A DNA stretch of 35,879 bases, taken from contig CBDUST010000007.1 of assembly GCA_965369945.1 (NCBI GenBank), positions 1 through 35,879 on the forward strand. Direction: 5' to 3'. The first letter of the stretch is position 1. The number at the start of each line of letters is the position of its first letter. This DNA is from JADFNO01 sp965369945. Its GTDB lineage: Bacteria > Planctomycetota > Phycisphaerae > Phycisphaerales > SM1A02. A program made the translations under genes and the position numbers. Below, in pieces: positions 7,688 to 16,226 of the stretch. The notes under the pieces were generated by a model, which had not been told where the DNA came from, ran no database searches, and saw only the letters and a list, made by a program, of their open reading frames with translations.

Positions 7688-10234
7688 TCAGATATCCAGG
7701 TTCTTGATTTCCAGGGCGTGCTCTTCGATGTAGGCACGCCGGCTCTGGACGTCCTCGCCCATCAACGTCGCGAAGAGTTGCTCGGCGTCGGAGGCGGTGT
7801 CCCAGGTGACGCGCAGGAGCGTGCGCTTAGCTGGGTCCATCGTTGTATCCCATAGCTCCTCGGGATTCATCTCGCCCAAACCTTTGAAGCGCTTGATTTC
7901 GATGCCGCGCCGACCGATGTCGTGCAGCGCGGTCAGAATCGAGGGGATATTGGGGATATCGACGACGTCCGGCTCGGCAGAGGGGTGATTGATGATCCAC
8001 GCATAGCGGGTGGGCATCTTCTCGCCGCTGACGGATTCCTCCTGCACGAGTCCATAATCTTCGATATCGATGCCGTAGTCAGCGAGGCGTTCGAAGATTT
8101 TTTCGAGTTCGCGATTCTCGTGCAGCTCGCGCAGACTGGCGAGATTGCATGCGCCGCTGGCTTGTTGTCCCTCGCCGGCGCGGAGATCGTCGAGCACGAG
8201 ATTGTGCTCGGCGATGATCTGCCCGGCCTCTTCTTCTGACCAGCAGAGTTGTTCGCCCTCCGGCCAACGGATCAGATGTGTGGGCAGACTGCGTTGGTTG
8301 TTCGGATCGTGGTCGCGCGATTCCAGCAGCGAAGTGAAGGCGATGCCGCGGCGTTCGGCGACGTTGACCAACTCCCGCAATCGCTCGACGAGCTTCACGA
8401 GCTGGAGGAGTTCCTTGCCGTCAATCCGTCGGTGTTCGTTTCCATCCTCGTTGCGGATCGTGAGCACGGCGTTGGCCAGCGCGAGTTCGGCGAGGACGTC
8501 CGACAGCTCCTGATCGTTGAGGACATATTTGCTCTTCTTGTTGCGGGTGACCATGTACAGCGGCGGCTGGGCGATATAGATATTGCCATGTCGTATCAGC
8601 TCGGGCATCTGGCGGAAGAAGAACGTGAGCAGGAGTGTACGGATATGCGAACCGTCAACATCAGCGTCAGTCATGATGATGACGCGGCCGTAGCGGAGCT
8701 TGGCGATGTCGAAATCCTCGCCGATGCCGCATTGTAAGGCCTGGATGAGGATGCGGATTTCCTCGAAGCCAAGGACTTTGTCCAGCCGGGCTTTCTCGAC
8801 GTTGAGGATCTTGCCGCGGATGGGGAGGATGGCTTGGTTTTCGTGTTCACGTCCGCCCTTGGCCGACCCGCCGGCCGAATCACCCTCGACGATGAACAGC
8901 TCGGCGCGATCGACGTCATTGGTAACGCAATCGGCGAGTTTTTGCGGCATGCCGCCGGAGTCCAGGGCGCTTTTTCGTTTGATCAGTTCGCGGGCTTTGC
9001 GGGCAGCTTCACGGGCTTGAGCGGCGAGCACGGCCTTGAGGCAGATCTGTTTGGCCTCGGAAGGATGCTCCTCCAGCCAGGCGCCCAGTTGCTTGGTCAC
9101 CGACGAGGCAACCATTGACTCCGCCTCGGGGTTGAGCAACTTCTCCTTGGTTTGGTTATTGAACTGCGGCTCCGGCATCTTCACCGAGATGACCGCAGTG
9201 AGTCCCTCGCGCAGATCGTCGCCGCTGGGGGTGATGTCCCTGAGAATCTTGTTGCGCTTGGCGTAGCTGTTGATGGTGCGCGTGAGTGAAGTCTTGAACC
9301 CGGCGACATGCGTGCCGCCATCGGGATTGAAGATGTTGTTCCCGAACGGCAGCAGTAGCTCGTTGGGCGAGTCGGTGTACTGCATGGCGATGTCGATGGT
9401 GATACCCGTCTTGGCATCGGTCTGCACGATGTGTATGGCCGGGCTGACCGTGGTCTTGGCACGATTGAGGTGCTCGATGTAGCCGAGCAGCCCATTCTCG
9501 AAGTGGAACGTCTCCTGGCGTGGCTTGCCTGATTTATCGACTCGCTCGTCGATCAGACGAACGGTGGCCCCTGGGTTGAGGTACGCCAGTTCGCGAAGGC
9601 GGTGCTGAAGCGTCTCGTAGCGGAAGGAGATGTCGGGGAAGATTTCCGAGTCGGGCAGGAAGCTGATCTTGGTTCCGGTGCCGCGTGGGTTGCTCTCGGT
9701 GGCATCATCACGTGTGGCCACAACATGCAACGGATTGACGATTTCACCGCGCGCGAAGGTGATCAAGTAGATTTTGCCGTCTTTTACGACCTCGACCTCG
9801 GTCCACTCGGACAAGGCATTGACGCATTTCACGCCGACGCCGTGCAGGCCGCCGGAGACTTTATAGACGTTGTCATCGAACTTCCCACCTGCGTGCAGCT
9901 CAGTCATGATGACTTCGACGGCGGGCCGACCGCTGATGGTGGGGTTCTCGTGAACCATGAGATCGACGGGCATTCCCCGGCCGTCATCGATCACCGAGCA
10001 TGAGCCGTCCACATCGAGCTGGACGGTGACGGTGGAGGCGTAGCCGGCCATGACCTCGTCGATGGCATTGTCCACACATTCATAGACGAGGTGATGGATT
10101 GCGGTGAGGCCGACGCCGCCGACGTACATTCCGGGTCGTTTGCGAATGGCTTCCAAGCCTTCGAGCACCTGGATCGACTCAGAGGTATAAGCGTCGGGGG
10201 CGGCGGTGGGGGAAGCGTGTTCGGTATCCGTCAT
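7688..10234 (-). CDS. gyrB: DNA gyrase subunit B
   Basis: This 848-residue ATPase/TOPRIM subunit of gyrase introduces negative supercoils with GyrA. The GHKL ATPase part shows YECVDNAIDE, DDGRGMPVD and GGLHGVGVKCVN. The TOPRIM part shows EGDSAGGSAKGGRE (about residues 450-463) and the metal-binding DADVDGSHIR (about 523-532). A roughly 170-190-residue insertion follows, as in Gram-negative GyrB, before RGIEIKRFKGLGEMNP; the end IKNLDI is typical of GyrB. GyrB rather than ParE is supported by that insertion and the tail. ATG 10234 is preferred over an in-frame GTG at 10264; neither has a clear ribosome binding site, but a consensus -10 box lies 42 bp upstream of the ATG. gyrA, dnaN and recF are not adjacent, so the usual dnaA-gyrB cluster is not preserved. 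Confidence 0.97.
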   Translation of the reverse strand: MTDTEHASPTAAPDAYTSESIQVLEGLEAIRKRPGMYVGGVGLTAIHHLVYECVDNAIDEVMAGYASTVTVQLDVDGSCSVIDDGRGMPVDLMVHENPTISGRPAVEVIMTELHAGGKFDDNVYKVSGGLHGVGVKCVNALSEWTEVEVVKDGKIYLITFARGEIVNPLHVVATRDDATESNPRGTGTKISFLPDSEIFPDISFRYETLQHRLRELAYLNPGATVRLIDERVDKSGKPRQETFHFENGLLGYIEHLNRAKTTVSPAIHIVQTDAKTGITIDIAMQYTDSPNELLLPFGNNIFNPDGGTHVAGFKTSLTRTINSYAKRNKILRDITPSGDDLREGLTAVISVKMPEPQFNNQTKEKLLNPEAESMVASSVTKQLGAWLEEHPSEAKQICLKAVLAAQAREAARKARELIKRKSALDSGGMPQKLADCVTNDVDRAELFIVEGDSAGGSAKGGREHENQAILPIRGKILNVEKARLDKVLGFEEIRILIQALQCGIGEDFDIAKLRYGRVIIMTDADVDGSHIRTLLLTFFFRQMPELIRHGNIYIAQPPLYMVTRNKKSKYVLNDQELSDVLAELALANAVLTIRNEDGNEHRRIDGKELLQLVKLVERLRELVNVAERRGIAFTSLLESRDHDPNNQRSLPTHLIRWPEGEQLCWSEEEAGQIIAEHNLVLDDLRAGEGQQASGACNLASLRELHENRELEKIFERLADYGIDIEDYGLVQEESVSGEKMPTRYAWIINHPSAEPDVVDIPNIPSILTALHDIGRRGIEIKRFKGLGEMNPEELWDTTMDPAKRTLLRVTWDTASDAEQLFATLMGEDVQSRRAYIEEHALEIKNLDI

Positions 10235-10275
10235 AGTGTGTTGGGGCCGAGTCGAGGGGTTCACAAGCTCAGAGG

Positions 10276-10304
10276 ATTATAGCCGATTTGTGCCGTTTTC
10301 GCAG
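10276..10304 (-). promoter_or_regulatory. Probable gyrB promoter
   Basis: On the minus strand a perfect TATAAT occupies 10281-10276. A 17-bp spacer separates it from CTGCGA at 10304-10299, a weak -35 with three of six matches. Transcription would begin near 10269, giving a leader of about 35 nt to the ATG at 10234. Confidence 0.55.
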
Positions 10305-10640
10305 ACCGGCGTCGGGGCCTCGCGGCCTCGGGCACGGGTTTGTAACAGATTGATCTGCAATCATTTACGCTTGGCATGATCGGAGTGCCGTCGGGAATGG
10401 GGCACATCGACCATCACTAGGAAGGCGATCCAAATTTGGCGCTGCTTGGGGCGGCTCCCTAGCGGCATTCAACCATGGATCGATCGGTCTGCTGGGGAAG
10501 CGGTTGGACCGCCACGGCTTGCCGAGTCGATCGCGATTGCCGTCGGTGGTCCATCGGCCGGTGAGAGTGGAGTCGGGTCTGAGGCGGAACCGATATTGCC
10601 GGTGAAGTTCAAGAAACCTTAAGTAGACCGAGAGTTGTGT
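10305..10640. other. Divergent intergenic region between gyrB and the amidase gene
   Basis: I see no gene here: frames are short and none resembles a protein. No clear promoter for the rightward gene was found, and the start at 10641 lacks a good Shine-Dalgarno sequence (a run of AAGAAACC lies about 25 nt upstream). Confidence 0.45.
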
Positions 10641-11396
10641 ATGAGTGAATCGAAAGGCGTTTGCGCGGAGCATCGACAGGCGGTTGGCGCGTTGGCGACG
10701 CGGCGGGGCTTCCTACTGTTGGGGCTGATATTGCTAGCGGGCTGCGGCAAACAGACGACACGCGCGATGCTTCCCAACCCGCCCTGGCCGTCGCTGGACT
10801 TGCCGCCGCTGGCGGAACCGCCCCCGAAGTGGTCGGGCTACAAGCCGCCAGCTCCCGAACCTTTGCCTCCATCATCGTCCTCGCCGTGGCGAGGTACGGT
10901 GCTCGCTCGAAGCGAATGGGCTGGGGGTGGACCGATACCGACTCGGATGAACCGCATGTCTCCGGTACGGTACATCACCGTTCATCACGATGGGATGCAA
11001 CCGTTCTTCGACACTGATCAGCGGTCGACCGCAGCGCGCATCGAGGCGATACGCCGAGCGCATCGAGCTCGAGGCTGGGGCGACATCGGGTATCACTTCG
11101 TTGTGGACCGGGCCGGTCGAGTGTGGGAGGGCCGTCCGATGGGCTACCAGGGCGCGCATGTCAAGGATCACAACTACGCCAACATCGGGGTCGTGGCCCT
11201 GGGGAACTTTGATCGACAGCAGCCCACCCGAGCGCAACTGGAGACGGTGCAGCAACTACTTGGTGATTTGATGGACAGGTATGGTGTTCCGCCCAGTCGC
11301 GTTCACACGCATCAGGAGTGGGGGTCGACCGCTTGTCCGGGGCGATACCTCCAGGAGTACCTGAACAGATCGCGGCAGCTTGGGCGGCTGGGATAG
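10641..11396 (+). CDS. Lipoprotein with peptidoglycan-recognition/amidase_2 domain
   Basis: This 251-residue predicted zinc-dependent N-acetylmuramoyl-L-alanine amidase would cut the bond between muramic acid and the stem peptide. The start shows a twin-arginine-like TRRGFLLLG (residues 20-28) followed by the lipobox LLAGC with Cys35, so it is probably a lipid-anchored envelope protein. A proline-rich linker runs to about residue 85. The amidase_2/PGRP fold follows: YITVHHDG (His115), GYHFVVDRAGRVWEGR, HNYANIGVVALGNF, and HTHQEWGSTACPG. His115, His224 and Cys232 match the zinc ligands of T7 lysozyme-type amidases, with the same 8-residue His-Cys spacing. ATG 10641 is chosen over an in-frame TTG at 10635. 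It may serve in wall turnover or muropeptide recycling. Confidence 0.87.
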   Translation: MSESKGVCAEHRQAVGALATRRGFLLLGLILLAGCGKQTTRAMLPNPPWPSLDLPPLAEPPPKWSGYKPPAPEPLPPSSSSPWRGTVLARSEWAGGGPIPTRMNRMSPVRYITVHHDGMQPFFDTDQRSTAARIEAIRRAHRARGWGDIGYHFVVDRAGRVWEGRPMGYQGAHVKDHNYANIGVVALGNFDRQQPTRAQLETVQQLLGDLMDRYGVPPSRVHTHQEWGSTACPGRYLQEYLNRSRQLGRLG

Positions 11397-11471
11397 GGCT
11401 ACTGTGTGCCGGTTCAGTTGCCGGGCTGGCGCGCCGTTGGTTTGGGGTACCGGCTCGCCCGGTCGTACCGG

Positions 11472-12173
11472 TCAGTTCCAGCTCAGACCCTTGGGCCATT
11501 CGTCGAAGCTCTGACGTTCGGCGCGGCTGACGATCTGGCTGAGGTTCAACAATTCGCCTTTGATCATGTCTGCTCGTCGATGGGGACTGGCCTCGGCCAG
11601 CAGTTGGTATCGGATCTCGCCGTCGCGCAAGAGCGCAAAGCCGATCAACTCCATCAAGGCGTGCGTGGGGACATCGTCACGATCGAACCAGTGCATCACG
11701 GTATCAATGCAGCGCATCCGGCTGAGTGTGCGACTCTTCAGTAGATCGCGGAGTTCGCGGCGAACCTCGGGCATCGGTGGTGGTTGTTCGTCCAGCGGCT
11801 CAAGCGGGGATAGTCTTGCCATGCGGTACAATCGCCCGTTATCCGGCTCGATCAGTTCAAGAATCTTCGCGCGGCACACGCCCTGCAACAGAATGTAATG
11901 CCGGTCGCCGCGAACGTCGGCGTGTTGGACGATCTTCCCAACACAAACAGCCGGTCGCAGTACAGGCGCATCAGCCGAATCATCGTTGCAGCGTGGGTCG
12001 GCGAAACTCGCCATCGCCACCTGGCGGTCGCCCTCCAGGCAGTCATCGATCATCTGTTTGTGACACTCTTCGAAAATATGTAACGGCTGGATTGCGTGTG
12101 GCAGCAACACCGCATCGGGAAGTGGGAATATTGGCAGGGGCTGGCCGAAGTTCACGCGTACCGCTTCCGACAT
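11472..12173 (-). CDS. LON substrate-binding (N) domain protein
   Basis: This 233-residue stand-alone LON N-domain protein lacks the ATPase and protease domains of Lon. LPIFPLPDAVLLPHAIQPLHIFE at the start is the family signature; LQGVCRAKILELIE and YRMARLSPLEP follow, with a helical C-terminus. Such proteins are common but poorly understood, and are thought to bind substrates or act as adaptors. The start at 12173 (MSEAVRVNFG) is set by homology; the frame is open to a TTG at 12254 without supporting signals. It is the last gene of a minus-strand run of six, 89 bp after the HDOD gene. Confidence 0.85.
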   Translation of the reverse strand: MSEAVRVNFGQPLPIFPLPDAVLLPHAIQPLHIFEECHKQMIDDCLEGDRQVAMASFADPRCNDDSADAPVLRPAVCVGKIVQHADVRGDRHYILLQGVCRAKILELIEPDNGRLYRMARLSPLEPLDEQPPPMPEVRRELRDLLKSRTLSRMRCIDTVMHWFDRDDVPTHALMELIGFALLRDGEIRYQLLAEASPHRRADMIKGELLNLSQIVSRAERQSFDEWPKGLSWN

Positions 12174-12262
12174 CGCCTCAATGGTATGCGCCTCGGCCGG
12201 GAGGCAACGAACTTGTGGTTGGATGACAGTGAGGCTGGGCTGGAGGGTGCCCAAGGCCCTGA

Positions 12263-13150
12263 TCAGCTGAACGTCGCCTCTATTTCCTCGAATGCCTGTG
12301 GCAGGATGGTCTTGACTTGCTCGATTGTTTCCTGCGGCAAGCTCAGATCGTCTGTCGCCTCTCGAGCGATGTCGAGGCTCATCAGGTCGCCGCGGAAACC
12401 GAAGCCTTGCTGTGCGGCCAAGCGGTCTGCGACGTACACGATCGACGTGAGCGTCCGGTTTGCTGGGGGCAACTCCGTCGGATCATGATGATGTCCGGTG
12501 ACGTAGGCGAACGATTGCGGGAATTTCCACGCCTCGCAAAGACCGGCGCCGAACGCCTGGTGGTCCGCCCCGAGAATGCGCGACTCGATCTCACGCAGAT
12601 CAGTCGTGGGCATGTCGTCGTCATCGAACGACATTTCTTCGAAGACCGAGACCAGCTCGTGGCGGTTCGCTTGCATCTCAACCATGATTCCGATGTCGTG
12701 GATGAGTCCGGCGAGGAAGGCCTCGTCGGCCAGCCCCATTTGCAGCCGATCGCAGATCAACTTGCTGGCGGTGGCCGTGGCAATCGAGTGTACCCAAAGG
12801 TCTCGCGCGGAAAACCGTGGGCACAGGTCACCGCCGCGGAAGAGCTTGGTGAGGCTCGCAGCGATGGCGATATTCTTGACCGCGTTCAGTCCTAGCAGAA
12901 CGATTGCGCGGTTGATGGATCCGATCTGTCGGGGCAGCCCGTAGAACGCCGAGTTGACGACTTTGAGAATTCGACTGCACAACGCCTGGTCGTTAGAGAT
13001 GACGTTGTGAAGGTCATTGGCAGTGCTCGTGGGATCTTCCACGAGTTCAATGATCTTTAGCGTGATCTCAGGCAGCGTGGCGATATGGCTGATGCCGGTG
13101 ATCGCCGCTTTCACGACCGCCTGCTGTTCCTCGCTCTGGATGGCGTCCAT
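12263..13150 (-). CDS. HDOD domain signalling protein
   Basis: This 295-residue protein is mostly a single HDOD domain: ISHIATLPEITLKIIELV, VISNDQALCSRILKVVNSAFYG, INRAIVLLGLNAVKNIAIA, then FLAGLIHDIG and a late GHHHDP. HDOD proteins are non-catalytic or weakly catalytic relatives of HD-GYP phosphodiesterases; they act in signalling, motility, stress and natural competence. The His-Asp pair in LIHDIG is kept, but the rest of the metal site cannot be judged by eye. AAGGGA lies about 8 nt before ATG 13150. Its position between neuC and the LON gene, in the same direction as a nonulosonate/flagellin-glycosylation set, suggests a link to motility control, but only by context. Confidence 0.88.
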   Translation of the reverse strand: MDAIQSEEQQAVVKAAITGISHIATLPEITLKIIELVEDPTSTANDLHNVISNDQALCSRILKVVNSAFYGLPRQIGSINRAIVLLGLNAVKNIAIAASLTKLFRGGDLCPRFSARDLWVHSIATATASKLICDRLQMGLADEAFLAGLIHDIGIMVEMQANRHELVSVFEEMSFDDDDMPTTDLREIESRILGADHQAFGAGLCEAWKFPQSFAYVTGHHHDPTELPPANRTLTSIVYVADRLAAQQGFGFRGDLMSLDIAREATDDLSLPQETIEQVKTILPQAFEEIEATFS

Positions 13151-13269
13151 GCGGTGTCCCTTTTGCGGTTGGGTTCTGTGAGAGCCCGGCATGGAGACAT
13201 CGACCGCCGTCGGCGGCGACTTGATCGAACGTCCGGAAAAGGCGGGTTCGCCGCTCTCTGGCCAACGTC

Positions 13270-14382
13270 CTAGAACGTGTTGCGTTTGACCAGCGGGAGT
13301 CGGGCCGGGTCGAACGTGGCCAGAATCGCCGCCGTCTTGATCCCCGCTCGGCCGTCGCCGTAGGCATGCTCGATCTCGGTCACGCCTTGGGCAAGACCTC
13401 GGGCGATGGCCGGCTGGATCGAGTCCGGCTCGCCCTCCGGCACGTTGATCACGTTGGCGCACATCTCGCGACCAGTCTGCCGAGGCCCGATATTGACGCA
13501 TCGGACCCCAAGGGCGGCACCCTCGATCAGGCCCGCGCTGCTGTTGCCCACGAGCAGCCGTATGCGGCGCAAGAGCCCGATGAAGTCTCGTCGAGGCAGG
13601 TGTTCCCGCTGCCGGCAGCCGGCGTCGGTTATCGCTTGGACAATCCCGTCTCGCCCCGGATCATGGTTGGGGTGAAGGGCGAAGACCGTGCCCGCTACTT
13701 GACACAGCCCCAGCAATTGCGCCGCTTGGTCGCGCTCATGCTCGATGGCCCGGCCGATCGGGTGCAACAGCATCACAATCTCCGGCCAGCCCAGCGCGTC
13801 CATCATCTCATCCGGCAAGGGAGGGAAATCAGCAAGCTCGTCGATGGCCGGTGATCCCACCACGTGGATTCGATTCGGATTCTCGCCCAGCGACTCCAGC
13901 CGCTTGGCTGATTGGTCGGTGGCGGGGAAGTGAATGTGCGCTAATTTGGTGATCGCGTGCCGAATCGCCTCGTCAGCGATGCCCTCGGCGCGATCGCCCC
14001 CGTGCATGTGCGCCACATGAATGCCGGCGACCGACGCGGCAGCAGCAGCGGCGAGCGCTTCGATCCGATCTCCTAGAACCAACATGACATCGATCAAGTT
14101 GCGCGCGAACTGTTGGGCGAAGCCAGTCACGCCGCGCCCCAATGCCGCTGCGTCGTCCAGACGGGTGCGCTCGTCCGGTTGCTGCATGGTGATTGTGTGG
14201 GCTATCGTGAAATCGCGCTCAACTTCATCAGCCGTATGCTCAGGCGGGAGCAAGTGCGTTCCGGTCACAATCACTCGCAATTCGAGTTCGGCGTGGTCAC
14301 GTATCGCGCGCATGACCGGCCGAAGCAGCCCGTAGTCGGCGCGCGAGCCTGTGACGACCGCGATTGTGCGCTTGTCCGCCAT
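13270..14382 (-). CDS. neuC: UDP-N-acetylglucosamine 2-epimerase (hydrolysing), NeuC/LegG type
   Basis: This 370-residue cytosolic enzyme turns UDP-GlcNAc (or UDP-diNAc-bacillosamine in the legionaminate branch) into the free mannose-configured sugar used by NeuB. VVTGSRADYGLLRPVMRAI at the start, VIVTGTHLLP, HMHGGDRAEGIADEAIRHAITKLAHIHF and VGSPAID are family signatures; the GT-B fold length of about 370-390 is normal. It starts 54 nt after neuB ends and belongs to the same minus-strand run. NeuC cannot be told apart from LegG by eye; no bacillosamine-forming dehydratase or aminotransferase (LegB/LegC) is in the window. Confidence 0.92.
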   Translation of the reverse strand: MADKRTIAVVTGSRADYGLLRPVMRAIRDHAELELRVIVTGTHLLPPEHTADEVERDFTIAHTITMQQPDERTRLDDAAALGRGVTGFAQQFARNLIDVMLVLGDRIEALAAAAAASVAGIHVAHMHGGDRAEGIADEAIRHAITKLAHIHFPATDQSAKRLESLGENPNRIHVVGSPAIDELADFPPLPDEMMDALGWPEIVMLLHPIGRAIEHERDQAAQLLGLCQVAGTVFALHPNHDPGRDGIVQAITDAGCRQREHLPRRDFIGLLRRIRLLVGNSSAGLIEGAALGVRCVNIGPRQTGREMCANVINVPEGEPDSIQPAIARGLAQGVTEIEHAYGDGRAGIKTAAILATFDPARLPLVKRNTF

Positions 14383-14436
14383 TGGCGCAGTGTACTCGCC
14401 TTGAGCAAAGTGTTATTCGTTGGGTATGGGGTCAGT

Positions 14437-15513
14437 TTAGCCGGAGCTGAGTTTGGTGATTATGCCCTGGGTTTTGGTCGCGCCCGCGGCCTCCAAGTCC
14501 TGCTCGGCCAGCGGCGTATCAGCCTCGACTGTCCGAGCAAGCCGCCGACCGATTGTTTGGTCCATTCGCCACGGCTCGATACCGGTCCCGGGTCGTTTGA
14601 TGGTCAGATCGTCGCGCGTCAGAACGTGGCCGGCATCGAGTCGTCGCTTCGCCACGATCGACTGACGCGAGGCGTCTCGGACATCACGTTCGATCGGCAG
14701 CACACGCTTCGCAGGATCTCCCATCATGGTCCAGGCGCGACGCGCAAGTTTGGCGTATTGCCTGAAACTGTTCGGGTCGAGCGAGGCTGCATGATCGGGG
14801 CCCGGCGCTAGCGGATCGTACGTCAGGTGCTTTTCCAACACACACGCGCCGCTCGCCACAGCCAACGCCCCGGTATCGATGGCGGTCGTATGGTCAGAGT
14901 ACCCAAGCGCGTTGGGGTTGAATTGGCACATCGCTGCGCGCCCGGCAAGAGCGGCGCAATCGTCCGGCGTGGGATAGGCGCTGACGCATTGCATCAGAAT
15001 ATGTGGGTGGGCCCCGAGCCATCGCGTCGTCGCCTCGACCTCCGTTGCTTGAGATGCTCCCGTGCTGACGAGCAACGGCTTGCCCGTCGCCATCAATCGA
15101 TCGATCAACGGTCGGTTGATCACGTCCGGCGATGCAACTTTGTACGCATCCCACGGCAACCGATCAGACTCCTCCACCAAGTCCAAACTGAACACCGTAA
15201 CGATCGCATGCAAGCCCAGGTTATGTGCTGCCACGACGATCGCTTGCATCTCGACTGGTTGAAGCTCCAACGCTTGCAGCAAAGCGAATGGGTCGTCCGC
15301 GCCGGTCTGCTGTTGGTATTGGGCAAGTCGCGATGCACTGCTGAGCAGCCGATCGGTCTGATACCATTGCAATTTCACAGCGTCCGCAGCGGCCTGATGC
15401 GCCGCTTCGACAAGTTCCAACGCCCGTGACAGCGACCCGTCATGGTTCACGCCGAGTTCAGCGATGATGTACGGCTGAGTGCTGGGAGTTATCTCGCGAT
15501 CACCGATCCTCAA
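14437..15513 (-). CDS. neuB: N-acetylneuraminate/legionaminate synthase
   Basis: This 358-residue enzyme condenses phosphoenolpyruvate with ManNAc (or its 2,4-diacetamido-6-deoxy relative) to give a nine-carbon sugar acid. The TIM barrel carries IIAELGVNHDGSL, DAVKLQWYQTD, KVASPDVINRPLID, STGASQATEVE, LMQCVSAYPTP and LGYSDHTT. The C-terminal SAF (antifreeze-like) domain has AKRRLDAGHVLTRDDLTIKRPGTGI. The start is a TTG at 15513 that overlaps the neuA TGA (TTGA), which suggests coupled translation; MRIGDREITP is the normal beginning for the family. The exact product (Neu5Ac or legionaminate) is not readable from the sequence. Confidence 0.94.
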   Translation of the reverse strand: MRIGDREITPSTQPYIIAELGVNHDGSLSRALELVEAAHQAAADAVKLQWYQTDRLLSSASRLAQYQQQTGADDPFALLQALELQPVEMQAIVVAAHNLGLHAIVTVFSLDLVEESDRLPWDAYKVASPDVINRPLIDRLMATGKPLLVSTGASQATEVEATTRWLGAHPHILMQCVSAYPTPDDCAALAGRAAMCQFNPNALGYSDHTTAIDTGALAVASGACVLEKHLTYDPLAPGPDHAASLDPNSFRQYAKLARRAWTMMGDPAKRVLPIERDVRDASRQSIVAKRRLDAGHVLTRDDLTIKRPGTGIEPWRMDQTIGRRLARTVEADTPLAEQDLEAAGATKTQGIITKLSSG

Positions 15514-16226
15514 GTCACCGCTCCCGTTGTTTGTTGTGTGAGCACCGCTTCCGCTACGGCCAGATCGATCGCGTCATCCACGTCGATTACCGAACCGGGC
15601 GGGGTCTCGATTCCACGCCGATCGGTTCCCAAGAACGCGTGGGGGTTGATGTCATCGGCGTTGCGTACACATGCTGTTTTGACCGCGATCACGCCGCCGT
15701 CGAGGCTCAGCAACTTGGGTAGGTCCTGACGCCGGTCGATTTGGTTCTCGATGAACGGCGTAACACGATGATCATCGTCGAGCGTAGATATCCAATATGG
15801 ATGGTGCTTACCCACATCGCTGTAAGACTGCACACTGTCAGCACCCGTCTGGACGAGCAAGCCAACCGCACGATCGATCAGATCGGCAGGTCGCACCGGG
15901 ACGTTGGCGTAAAGCACGACAATGATCGGCTCGGTTGCGCCAAGTGTGGCCACAGCATGGCACACCGCTGCGCTGACGGTAGCGGTATCACTGGCTAACT
16001 CCGGCGGGCGTCGCACAACATCAGCGTCCATCTTCTTAGCTACGCTGGCAATCTCATCACCGTCCGTTGAGACGACCACTCTCGTTACGCAATCGGCTTG
16101 CATCGCGTGTTCGATCGAGTACTGGATCATCGGTCGGCCGGCAACCCGCATCGTGTTTTTTCCGGGAAGCCCCTTGCTCCCAGCTCGGCCGATTACCAGC
16201 GCCAAGACGCCGTGCGAGTCGGTCAT
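15510..16226 (-). CDS. neuA: CMP-nonulosonate synthetase (acylneuraminate cytidylyltransferase)
   Basis: This 238-residue enzyme activates the free nonulosonic acid with CTP. The nucleotide-binding loop is GRAGSKGLPGKN (residues about 13-24), followed by RPMIQYSIEHA, VVSTDGDEIA, and RRPPELASDTATV. The late IDVDDAIDLAVAEAVL is typical. The ATG at 16226 overlaps the stop of the upstream glycosyltransferase gene by ATGA, a classic coupled junction; an upstream in-frame GTG (16241) is less likely. It supplies the CMP-sugar donor expected by the Maf-type transferase encoded just before it. Confidence 0.94.
   Translation of the reverse strand: MTDSHGVLALVIGRAGSKGLPGKNTMRVAGRPMIQYSIEHAMQADCVTRVVVSTDGDEIASVAKKMDADVVRRPPELASDTATVSAAVCHAVATLGATEPIIVVLYANVPVRPADLIDRAVGLLVQTGADSVQSYSDVGKHHPYWISTLDDDHRVTPFIENQIDRRQDLPKLLSLDGGVIAVKTACVRNADDINPHAFLGTDRRGIETPPGSVIDVDDAIDLAVAEAVLTQQTTGAVT

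Noticed and set aside
11397..11471. Imperfect inverted repeat GTACCGG...CCGGTCGTAC as a bidirectional terminator
   Set aside because: The stem has a bulge and lacks T-tracts; evidence is too weak to list as a feature.
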